This document shows positions 14,410-26,091 of a stretch of 64,000 nt of DNA, piece by piece; position 1 is the first letter of the stretch, and each line of letters starts with the position of its first letter. The notes beneath the pieces are model-generated. The model was not told where the DNA came from. It made no database searches and was given only the letters and a program-made list of their open reading frames with translations. This stretch comes from Ashinkailepas kermadecensis (taxonomy: Eukaryota; Arthropoda; Thecostraca; Neolepadidae). The stretch spans positions 472,001 through 536,000 of the forward strand of contig JAOTOM010005148.1 of the NCBI GenBank assembly GCA_034440615.1, given 5' to 3'. A program made the translations under genes and the position numbers.

Positions 14410-14738
14410 GACGAGACGAGAAGAGACGAGGCGAGACGAAGCGAGACGAGACAAGACGAGGCGAAACTAGAGACGAGACGAGAAGAGACGAGGCGAGACA
14501 AAGCGAGACGAGACGAGACGAGGCGAAACTAGACGAAGCGAGACGAGACAAGACGAGGCGAAACTAGACGAGACGAGACGAGACGAGACGAGACGAGACG
14601 AGACGAGACGAGACGAGACGAGACGAGACGAGACGAGACGAGACGAGACGAGACGAGACGAGACGAGGCGAGGCGAGGCGAGGCGAGGCGAGGCGAGGCG
14701 AGGCGAGACTGGACGGAACGGTACGAGATGAGACGCCG
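14410..14738. repeat. GAGAC/GAGGC pentamer array
   Basis: Five-base units give three zones: a mixed zone with GAAGAGACGAGGC and AACTAGAC variants (14410-14565), a pure GAGAC zone (about 14566-14663) and a pure GAGGC zone (about 14664-14706), then a ragged end. The block structure suggests local homogenisation. Confidence 0.95.
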
Positions 14739-15915
14739 CCGGATTGGTGGCAGGTCAGTGTCAGTTCACTAGCGGAGGTCGGCGCCGAGACCGGCCGACT
14801 GCGGCCTCGATTTCCTCGGCGGAACGGCGTTCTGATGAGCAGCATTGCCAGCGACCTCGAAAGCTTCCGAAGGCCGTAATGACGGCAGGTGAAACGCTGC
14901 AGTGAGAATATGCAGCGAGATTGATTAGTTAGTGGTACTGAACTTGCATTCCGGCAGTCCACTTTGGCGAAGTTGTCTGTTGTCCCTAGCCTGTGTTAAT
15001 GCAATGAAGCATGTTTTGTATGCATTACTACCAAGTCTTTGCGGCTCCAATTTACAGCTGATACTCAAGAACATTCGCTTGAAATACTAATATACTGACT
15101 GATGCGGTGCAGTAATCATGTGATTTCAGATGCGTGGGAAGCTGAATTTGACTGCATATGCAGATACATACGCAGCCGCAATTCGTGCAAACATACATCT
15201 GCGAACCCCATACGTTTTCAACTGATGTAATTGGAGGACGGAAGCTACGCGTCAGCTATGAAACCACAGCCCACACAAACATTAGTCAATATATTGTCGA
15301 GACTGAGATCTGTAAACCGTTGTATGTTTTTTTTCAAGGCAAGGTCGGTTAATCTAGGTTTACCACAGACACAACGAAGATAATTTAATTCTGGAAATCG
15401 CGACGGCAATCGCACATGTGGGCACGTGCAAGACATTACGCCCTGTGCTCATCCTAGACACGTTTGCATATTATTGGGCACAATTCACTCGAAATGAGGC
15501 CACATGCCACATGAGTAAACCACTGGCATGATGGATCGCAAGGCAATCAATCCGAGTGAGTTTATTGGGACATAATCTCGGTAGAAATCAGCGTACCTTA
15601 TTTATGGAACCATTTTAACGAGAGTTTAATGGATGTAAATCAAACGGTATATCATTTGTCTCATTGCAAACGACCACTTCCTACTGGATGCGAAGATCGG
15701 TACTTCCTAGCCAAGCAATTGATCACATTTTATGCTGCAGCTTAGCGGAGGAATGCGCTCCAACGCCATTACAACGTCATTATAACGAGCATTGGAGGTG
15801 CTTTACAGAAGTGTGAACGCACCATCACCTCCCTCATGTCTCAGTAAATCGCATATCACCACATTCTTTCCAGACTACATGTTGCTTCTGTCATCCTGCT
15901 CTTGCCTGCATGATA
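14739..15915. other. Intergenic DNA, nothing recognised
   Basis: The first 100 bases are GC-rich. The remainder is mixed and AT-leaning. No repeat or convincing coding frame is seen. Confidence 0.3.
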
Positions 15916-16042
15916 CCACCACCTATGATGATCTAGCACATACCACAAAACTAACACGCACCATGATATCAACACATACGATGATACCAACACATATGAT
16001 GATACCAACACCTACCGTGATACCAACACCTACTATGATCTA
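15916..16042. repeat. Degenerate 18-bp tandem repeat
   Basis: GATACCAACACATATGAT-like units repeat with variants (CCTACCGTGATACCAACA). The flanking GATCTAGCACATACCAC and GATCTAGCACATGC words resemble the unit as well. Confidence 0.75.
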
Positions 16043-16744
16043 GCACATGCTGGCATAGAAAGTTGATTTGTGATGAGATTCAATCCCATCTTTGCTCTAT
16101 GTAGTGAAATAGCTTGTGAGGGATATGCATGCTGCAAAATGTGTACCAAAGTGCGAGGACTTAGCGGGGGATCAAGTTTCCGGATTGCGTAGCTGCAAAT
16201 TCAGCACTCTACTACTATGCGCTTATAGTTTAAAACTAAAAGCTCCAATTACAAGCTTGTGGAAGGTTTTCAGCTGCACATTTGACGCGACATAATTAAT
16301 GTGCTGTGCACACTGTCATCACAAGGGTAGTTAATGAATTATATGTTCACCATGCCGAGTGCCAGTGAAAACAAAGAAAACCATAGTCATGTTGGTCAGA
16401 GAAGTTGGCATGATTCGATGTCTCGATCCCTATCCTTCTCATACCTGCATGCAATGTGTGCGCCCACAGGTGTGTTCTTTGTCGGAGCGAAACCTCATCC
16501 ATCTTGTAGAATATTGACAGAAGATAAACGTGTAGCTACAGCGTCTCCGAGATGCTTTTTGTGCTGCGTTGAAGGCACGACAAACCCACCAATGCCCGCT
16601 GACTTAACAGCAGAGACAACGACGTATAATTACTGTATCCTGGAACGCAGCCGTTAAATAACAATTGACCGCCGTTTCTCATAATGAGTTTCCTCCCATG
16701 AACCACCAACCCGTCCGCTAATGAACGCATAAAACCACGCGCTG
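16043..16744. other. Intergenic DNA, nothing recognised
   Basis: Mixed composition. Open frames reach about 107 residues but lack recognisable motifs and overlap one another. Confidence 0.3.
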
Positions 16745-17145
16745 CTCTCACTGTGTTTTGCTCTCACTGTGTCTGCTCTCACTGCGTCTGCTCTGGCTGC
16801 GTCTGTTCTCTCTACATCCGCTCTCGAGCGAGAGCAGATGCAGCGCTGTGTCTGCCCTCGCTGCGTCTGCCCTGGCTGCACCTGTTCCGGCTGCGTCTGT
16901 TCTCTTTGCGTCCGCTTTCGCTGTGTCCGCTCTCGCTGCGTCTGCTCTCGCTGCGTCTGCTCTCGTTACGTCTGCTCTCGTTACATCTGCTCTCGTTACA
17001 TCTGCTCTCGTTACATCTGCTCTCGTTGCGTCCGCTCTCGTTATATCCGCTCTCGCTGCGTCCGCTCTCGCTGCGTCCGCTCTCGCTGCGTCTGCTCTCG
17101 CTGCGTCTGCTCTCGCTGCGTCTGCTCTGGCTGTGTCTGCTGGCC
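16745..17145. repeat. 15-bp minisatellite, about 26 copies
   Basis: The unit TCTGCTCTCGCTGCG recurs with variants GTTACA, GTTGCG, CTGGCTGC and TCTTTGCG. The period is a multiple of three and the unit has no stop in most frames, so frames of 128-270 residues appear on both strands. A CGCTCTCGAGCGAGAGC inversion near 16817 interrupts the array. Confidence 0.95.
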
Positions 17146-17811
17146 GGCGGAAGCACCCATCCTGGATCAGGCCGGCCCGCCTCGGCCCGCCTGGCCACCC
17201 GGCCAGACAGCGCCGTCTGCGGTGACCCGGTGGCCCGTCCGCCGGCCTAATCACCGGCTGCGGGCCGGCGCAGCGTCGCACCGCTCATTACGTGCGGCGG
17301 CCAGGTCCGGCGACAGTGACACCGGGCCGCGCCGCAGCGCCGCCGCCGCGCCGCCGCTGCGCCGCTGCGCCGCCGCGCCGCGCGCCTCGCGTGCTCCAGC
17401 GCCACCGCCGCCGGCGCTGCTCGTGCGTCGCCGACGCGCCGCAGATGTCGCTAATGGGATCGTCGATAAGTGGAGTGTGTGTCCTGTCGAGGACAAAGGG
17501 CGCGCGTGCTCAACAGCTGTCGAACCCCTCCGCGCGGCGCCGTGCCGCGCGTGCTGTCCGCGCCAAGATAGCGCAGTGTAAAGGCCCCGCGCCAAATCCC
17601 CGCGAAAAGGTATTGGGGAGTGATTACAGTTGGGGGGCCGGCTCCGTGTCGAGGACATTTGGCTCGTCATCTCTGCTGTTGGAATCTCATCAATGCGCAT
17701 CGCTAATCCCAGCTGTCCCTGGTACTTTCAGCTGCATCGCTATTCTCCTTATCTCTGATGTATATGAGATGTTTTACTTCTACCCATCCATTATCAGTAC
17801 TCAGTTTTTAT
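17146..17811. other. GC island (17146-17560) then ordinary DNA
   Basis: The island directly abuts the 15-bp array and contains GCCGCCGCG runs. No coding signature is seen. After 17600 the DNA becomes mixed and leads into the (TA)n block. Confidence 0.35.
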
Positions 17812-19289
<1,478 letters not shown>

Positions 19290-20075
19290 CCATATATGGC
19301 GGATGTGATGTGTCTTCCCCTGTCCGTCTGTGGCGGATGTGATGTGTGTTCCCTGCCCGTCTGTGGCGGATGTGATGTGTGTTCCCTGTCCGTCTGTGGC
19401 GGATGTGATGTGTGTTTCCCTGCCCGTCTGTGGCGGATGTGATGTGTGTTCCCCTGCCCGTCTGTGGCGGATGTGATGTGTGTTCCCTGTCCGTCTGTGG
19501 CGGATGTGATGTGTGTTCCCCTGTCCGTCTGTGGCGGATGTGATGTGTGTTCCCCTGCCCGTCTGTGGCGGATGTGATGTGTGTTCCCTGTCCGTCTGTG
19601 GCGGATGTGATGTGTACCCCCCCCCTCCCCGTCTGTGGCTGCTGTGATGCTGTTTCCCTGCCCGTCTGTAGCGGATGTGATGTGTGCTCCCCCTGCCCGT
19701 CTGTGGCTGCTATGATGTTGTTTCCCTGTCCGTCTGTGGCTGCTGTGATGCTGTTTCCCTGCCCGTCTGTGGCGGATGTGATGTGTGTTCCCCTGTCCGT
19801 CTGTGGCGGATGTGATGTGTGCTCCCACTGCCCGTCTGTAGCGGATGTGATGTGTGCTCCCCCTGCCCGTCTGTGGCGGACATGATGTGTGTTCCCCCTG
19901 CCCGTCTGTGGCGGATGTGATGTGTGTTCCCCCTGCCCGTCTGTGGCGGATGTGATGTGTGTTCCCCCTGCCCGTCTGTGGCGGATGTGATGTGTGCTCC
20001 CCCTGCTCGTCTGTGGCGGACATGATGTGTACTCCCCCTGCCCGTCTGTGGCGGACATGATGTGTGTTCCCTGCT
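19290..20075. repeat. 33-34-bp minisatellite, about 23 copies
   Basis: The core CTGTGGCGGATGTGATGTGT recurs every 33-34 bases, with a variable C run (TTCCC to TTCCCCC) between copies. Variant subgroups have GTGGCTGCTGTGATGCTG (about 19636-19760) or GGCGGACATGATG (right end). The 33-bp period gives an 11-residue repeat in long minus-strand frames, which are not genes. Confidence 0.95.
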
Positions 20076-20563
20076 CGTACGGCGATCGGAGCCGGATCAC
20101 CTGGCGGGCCGACATTTGTGTCCACGCGATGCTCAGAGGGCAGTCGCGACTCCACGCTCTCTGCATGCGATAAACTGACAAACTCTCTTGACGTCCGATT
20201 CTGTGACTGCAGACGAAAGCACGGTAACTCGCCTGCTGCCATCGCTCGCCCAGCTCCCTAACGGTGCAGTGTGCCCGCAGCACAGAGAGCGTTGATTCAA
20301 TTCTGATGGGCCAGCCAAAAACGAAGTCTTTTTGATATTAAAAAGCAACCAAGAATATGCTTCATTATCGCGGATGTTATATGCACTTTAACCTTTCGAA
20401 AATATGACGCCAGGTGTCTTTGGTATGCATTTGGCGTCTCGCATGCACACATGAAAACATTGAGAGAGCATGCAATCACAAAGTAGCACATACATCAAGC
20501 GGTGAAAGCTTCAGAATCACCTTGAACTGATTTTAACCAATAGCAGCATACCATCGTTACAGT
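20076..20563. other. Intergenic DNA, nothing recognised
   Basis: Mixed composition, no repeat or gene seen. Confidence 0.3.
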
Positions 20564-20750
20564 CTTCCCCTCTCTCCCTCTTTCTCCCTCACTTGTAATC
20601 GCTTACTCGCGCTCTCTCGCCTTCTTCTTCTCGCTCTCTCTCTCTCTCCGTCGCTCTCTCTCTCTCTCTCTCTCTTGCCCTCTCTTTCTCACCCTAATTT
20701 TGCTATCTTTCCCTCTCTCTCTCTCCCTCTCATCCCTCTTCCACCTCGCC
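20564..20750. repeat. Imperfect CT-rich pyrimidine tract
   Basis: About 190 bases of CTCTCT and CCCTCT words with interruptions. Confidence 0.85.
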
Positions 20751-21344
20751 CTATCACTGCACTTTTACCGACCAAGGCTAAAGGTAGCGATAACAGCAAA
20801 AAACTTCGGCCGTCATATGTCTCTATGGTTCTTCCCATCGTCAGGCGGGGATGGCCGACTAATATACAGTAAGGCTTTCTGCGATAATCGTAAAGCTCCA
20901 GTACGTAGACGGTTACATGTGTCGGCAAAAACTACACCAGGGTCCTTTTGCCTGGAACAAAAACTACAGACCATCGCTAAGCCCATATACCACAGGTGTC
21001 GCGTGCACAGTGACACTATATGGTGTTAATTTTCCGCTTGATGATCTGAGTTTTACTGTCGCATTTTGTCCACGGTCGGTCGGTATGTGTAAGTAATACC
21101 CAACCAGACTATTGTTTCTACACAGAATGTATCCATGCTTCCAATGTATGAGAGGTGAGCGGTTTAGACATTTCCGCATGGCTGGGCACACAGAGCAACT
21201 CCAACAGAAGCGGGTCGTGCCACATCGCCGGGACGTGTTAACAGCTGGGCCAGGCCTTTCCTGTCGAAATGCCTGAATTCAAGGGCCGATTGACATTCTG
21301 TACGGCGGTGTCGCTGATCAACACCACACGAGCGCGGCACTCGA
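20751..21344. other. Intergenic DNA, nothing recognised
   Basis: Mixed composition without a feature I can support. Confidence 0.3.
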
Positions 21345-21462
21345 CGCTGCACATACGGCCCCACTCACTGGTAACGGCACATACCGGCCCCATTTACTCA
21401 CCGGTGACAGCCGACGCTGCACATACCGGTCCCATTTACTCGCTGGTGACGGTCGATGCCCG
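21345..21462. repeat. Short tandem repeat of about 42 bp, 2-3 copies
   Basis: CATACCGGCCCCATTTACTC and CATACCGGTCCCATTTACTC recur with GTGACAGCCGACGCTG-type spacers. Confidence 0.75.
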
Positions 21463-21990
21463 GCTGCCAGATCTGGCGAAATGGCCCACTATCCGTACGT
21501 TGCTGTCATCAACACTCCGCCCTCTAATGCCCTATTTACATACGCTATAATGAAATGCAGAATATCGTTTTAAAGCTCTGGTCATGGAGAGCCCGAAACA
21601 TACCCTTCATTTGCATTTTGACTGATGGAGATCACCAGAGGACGAATTAGGTCAATATATGTATCCTGATTTAAGTCCCTGGAAGTGACTAAAAAAACAG
21701 AGCATCTGTTCTTTCGACATTGCTTTTCACACAATTAACCTATATGAATGCAACTATATTGATCATAGTAAGAAAGGGTTAAGACAGGACAGGTCAGATC
21801 AGGTCAGAATCAGGCTCGAAAACAAGCCTCCGTACTATGCATATTTGAGACACATGGAAAATGTAATTGAGAAGTCTGTATTGTCTGAAGCTGATATCAC
21901 ATCTTATTTCTTCATTTTCGGCCCTGCCGAGGTCGCTAAATGTCATAATAGGTGATTCCGGTGGCATGACCATATATATATACACGTAAT
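21463..21990. other. Intergenic DNA containing a DR4 site
   Basis: AT-leaning DNA. It holds AGGTCAGATCAGGTCA at 21791-21806 and otherwise no feature. Confidence 0.3.
21791..21806 (+). promoter_or_regulatory. Perfect DR4 nuclear-receptor-type site
   Basis: Two AGGTCA half-sites in direct orientation, four bases apart. DR4 elements are bound by heterodimeric nuclear receptors. In arthropods EcR/USP can bind such direct repeats. Occupancy is not shown. Confidence 0.4.
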
Positions 21991-22245
<255 letters not shown>

Positions 22246-22829
22246 TTCGGGTTCTTCGAACAGGATCATTAAGTCAAAATATTTGTATTTGATTGACGTT
22301 CGAAAATTTTAAGGTCAGGCCATGTCGCGCCATGTGGTTAGATCAAATAAGTTCAATCTTGAATTCGTCCTGAACATTGCTTTTGAAGTATAAAATTGTG
22401 TTCGAAGAAGAATGGATATGATACTTAAACATCTTTGTCAACTGACCAGCTTCTGACCTCGCGGCATGACCTCGGGTCACGCTAAGACAATGTACAAATT
22501 GGTAAGCCGATCTCTTCAGCATCGTCTAAGTGTGTACTGCTTGGGAAGTAATCATAAACAAAGGTTGGATCAGGTCAAATCACGTCCGCTTGCAAAGGGT
22601 CAGGTCATCTCAGGTCAATCTTTTGTCATCCAAAGCCATGTCGCACGATTTGGACGGCGCCGAAACAGATTTCAGATATCAATCGGTGAGGAACAGTAAC
22701 ATTTTGCATAAGATGACATTTTGCAGAATATACATGATAAGTTACCTGACCTTATGTCATTTGCCATTCACACACAAATTTAGCCAAAGTTCTTATTTTA
22801 TGCTCTGTATCATTTTCGGCGCAATAAAT
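22246..22829. other. AT-rich DNA rich in AGGTCA words
   Basis: Several AGGTCA half-sites occur, including a DR4 at 22602-22617. No gene is seen. The sequence may be a diverged outer part of the dispersed repeat that follows. Confidence 0.35.
22602..22617 (+). promoter_or_regulatory. Second perfect DR4 nuclear-receptor-type site
   Basis: AGGTCATCTCAGGTCA: two perfect half-sites four bases apart, immediately preceded by GGTC, so a partial third half-site overlaps. Confidence 0.4.
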
Positions 22830-23230
22830 TACGTCCAAATTAATTTTCCCCATTACATACTGTAAAACATGTGAAAATTGGCCTAACATCAGGTCAGCAA
22901 CCTTGACCTTATTTGACACTTCCAGATATGAGTTTGTTCGCCTTGATGAAAGGACAGCATGCTCTGAGTTTAGTGCCTATATGCTGCAACTTACCAAATT
23001 GACGGTATTTTGAATACTTTGGAAAATTACTCCCTCTGACCAGTTACAGACCAGTGACATTTGATGGCCTGGACCTCAAAATATTTATTTAAAAAACATG
23101 CAAAATATACGTGTAATAAGCAACTGAAAACGTGGTGTCTGCGTCTACTCATTCAGCCGCCATCGCGGAAAACCCGAGGGAGGGCTCTCCAGCGCTATCC
23201 CCCCGCACCCGAGCTCGGCGAGGGTTAAAT
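22830..23230 (+). repeat. Dispersed repeat, copy 1
   Basis: This stretch aligns in the same orientation with 25680-26091. Shared landmarks in order are ACATCAGGTC followed by AACCTTGACCTTA, CTTGATGAAAG, CTGAGTTTAGTG, CATTCAGCCGC-like and GGCGAGGGTTAAA. The copies are clearly diverged with indels, so this is an old interspersed element of unknown class with no coding sequence. Confidence 0.75.
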
Positions 23231-23426
23231 CCATTCACCAAGTCCGCCCTGTCAGATCAGCTAATGAACGTACTGCATTAGTTTTCACTCCCCTGTTAAG
23301 ATTTGGTTTGAGTAGCTATACACCTCTGCACTTATCTCCAGACTGAGTAAGCTGGCGACTGGCCAGGCAAATTCAAGGATGCAGGAACGGGACGGTTGTG
23401 TCGGATCTTCCTCGGTACACGAAGCT

Positions 23427-23511
23427 ATTGGCTTGTATTTATACAAGCCAATTGAAGTTGAAGTTGAATACCCAATTGAATGCATAGCCGAACGGCATTA
23501 TAATGCCGTTC
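23427..23511. repeat. Two adjacent palindromes
   Basis: A 26-base near-perfect palindrome (ATTGGCTTGTA / TACAAGCCAAT around TTTA) at 23427-23452 and a perfect 22-base palindrome (GAACGGCATTA / TAATGCCGTTC) at 23490-23511. They are separated by GAAGTTGAAGTTGAATACCC-type sequence with CAATTGAA twice. Confidence 0.85.
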
Positions 23512-24967
23512 AACTGGGATTCCCAGGTCGGGGGGGGGGGGCAACGTTGTGCTCAATAAGCTTGCGTCGTGCATCACGCTGCTCCGTAAAAGCATCCCAG
23601 AAACATTTATGCCAATCCTGGCCCTTCCGTAAAACACAGGTGTAGTAAATCACAATTATGCATCTATCCCGGGATGTCTTCCCTTCTGTCTTGGTGGTAA
23701 GGAACTTGTTTTACTATGGATCCACCAATGTACAGCGTAGCTTTTTCAAAAAGAAATCTTGTCACTTCGGCCCTGAACTGTGTCGCGACCAGCGACGTAG
23801 CTGCACTGTAATGAAATGAAATTCCATGCATGGGAAAAAATCATGCAAAGCCCAGCACTGACGATGTTCAACACGTGAGAACTGGGGGAAGATAGGGCTA
23901 CGCAGAGACCATTTACCCTTAGCTGGGCTATCAAGGACAGTTAGAGACATTCCAGACCCGATCAGATCATTCCGCTGAATAGAGGTCTGGCAACCCAACT
24001 AGATTGCCAGATAGGCTTTGGAGACGCACTGGCAGCCAAGCGGCGGTTCAGATGCTGAGCTCTGCCTTATCGGGACTAAGTCTGCTGTTTGTAGAGGCAG
24101 ACAAGCACGTTCCTGCACATCGCACACGCACCTTATACGTCTGGGAGAGCCATGTGGGTTCCGCCGCAACTGGCCATGGCTGTAGAGGCCCTGGGTGGCT
24201 TACGGCTCATTATCTCAAGTTCATTGTTCGGCTCTGTCGTATGTACTTACGTGCATGCATAATGCATTTTATGGGTGCTGTGGATAAAAGACAGCATCGA
24301 TGGCACACTGTACTGGAGGCTTTGCCGTACGCTCTTGGGAATTCATGATGCCAATGCTGCGGAAAAGGTGTGGTTTCTGAAAAATGCATTGGCTCAGGGG
24401 CAGTTCGTCCGTAAATTGCACCGCACAATTTTGCGTTGATTAGAAAACCTTCACATTACATATGCAGTGAGTTAGCGATTAAACCCCAGAGATCAGGCTA
24501 AGATCGACCTCACGCACGGCTTCCAAATGACGAAGTCAACGAATACGTTCTTAGCGTTCATGCCATTTTTTGTTCTTCCGCCACTGCAAATAAGTTGTCA
24601 GGAGTGCGCCCTCCACTATCTCCACTGTAAATGTGCCTATTTGTGTCTTGGACGCCAATGAGTATGGCAAATATAGAACCTAAAATGTTACAGGGAGCCA
24701 AATTGCCACAGCACTCCCTGTTATAGAACGAAAATAAGACCCAGAAAAGAATGCCGGAGAAAAAGAGAAGAAGATAGGTAAAGAAATGCATAACTTAACC
24801 TGTTATATCCATGCGAAGGAAAACATAGTGGCCGAGACACCCCAGAGATAAAAGAGCACATGAGCCAAGGGCCGCGGCCACGTGCGCCATCCCGGCCAAT
24901 GTGCAACACAAACATATTTGCGCAAAGCAAACCGTGCGAAGACTAGCACACCCCTACGTGTATACAC

Positions 24968-24969
24968 AG

Positions 24970-25000
<31 letters not shown>

Positions 25001-25052
25001 CACACCTACACACACGCACACACACACACACACGCGCACACACACACACATG
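24968..25052. repeat. Compound (CA)n microsatellite
   Basis: CACACA runs interrupted by CGCACA and CCTACA words. Confidence 0.9.
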
Positions 25053-25679
25053 CTATCAGGCACGTGAGTACAAAACACGTACACATCTACACATGAATAC
25101 ACACCCTGACGTTGTGCTTAGAATTATATGTATTTCACATTATTTTGTATTCATCCATGACATGTGTTCTTAGTAACCTTCTAAAGATAATTTCATAGTG
25201 TTTCCTATGTGCCATAGGTTCACAATTGGGTCTCCTCAGTTATTCCATGGGAATGGCTAGCTCAGGGGTGGAAAAACATGCCTCTTCAATTTTCATAGTC
25301 AATCGTTTTGTCCACACCCAAATGTTTTATAATATATTTTTATCTGAGCATTCTATTTTTCTTTTAAACAGAATGACCAGTCTACGTGACGTCACGAGAA
25401 CGACCGCTGATGATGAGCTGCAACGTGCTGACACTGAAGACCGTAGCTGCTGAATACTGAAGATCACCATATGATAGCTATTGAGACTGCTATTCTAGCA
25501 TCCGATTATACAGCGCTGCTTGTCCTTTCGCATCCGTCGCCAAAGGAAATCGGCCGAAGGCGCCATGTCCGGCCATCTCGGGTGCCGACGTGACACCCGC
25601 GAAGATGAAGCCAGACAATTCTGTAAAATCACGGACACCAAAAAAGGAACTAATCATTTATGATATTTTATTTTAGTCG

Positions 25680-26091
25680 TGAAAAACCAGCCACAATTCA
25701 ATTTTATCCACTCAATCATGTAAAAAAGAAAACTAAACTAGCATCAGGTCGGTAACCTTGACCTTAATTCAACTTTCGAGATGGCAGATTGTTGGTCTTG
25801 ATGAAAGAACATATAACGTAGAACATAGAAAGAATATCTGAGTTTAGTGTTAATATGTTGCAACTATTCTGAATGGCTGCACTTCCTTAGAACATTGCTC
25901 TCTTTGACCCGTCCCTTGTCAATGACCTTGGATGACCTTGACCAGAAATGTGTGCGAGATACGCAAAACAGATGTATGAGATGCTGAAAGCTTCGTGTCG
26001 CTACGTCTATTCATTCGGCCGCAATTCCGAAGAAAAAAATCCTGAGGGGACAGGACTCCCGAAAGCCTCCCCCGAGCCGGCGAGGGTTAAA
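25680..26091 (+). repeat. Dispersed repeat, copy 2
   Basis: Second copy of the element at 22830-23230, same orientation, ending in CCGGCGAGGGTTAAA. It contains a perfect reverse-orientation DR4 (25923-25938) that is degraded in copy 1. Confidence 0.75.
25923..25941 (-). promoter_or_regulatory. Third DR4 site overlapping a TCAAGGTCA extended half-site
   Basis: On the plus strand, TGACCT at 25923 and 25933 are four bases apart, and the second runs into TGACCTTGA, which is the complement of TCAAGGTCA, the ERR/FTZ-F1 monomer type. It lies inside dispersed-repeat copy 2. Confidence 0.4.

Larger units (their letters stand above)
23231..25679. other. Intergenic DNA between the two dispersed-repeat copies
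   Basis: It contains two palindromes at 23427-23511, a G run near 23530 and a compound (CA)n tract at 24968-25050. Otherwise ordinary mixed DNA without a gene. Confidence 0.35.
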
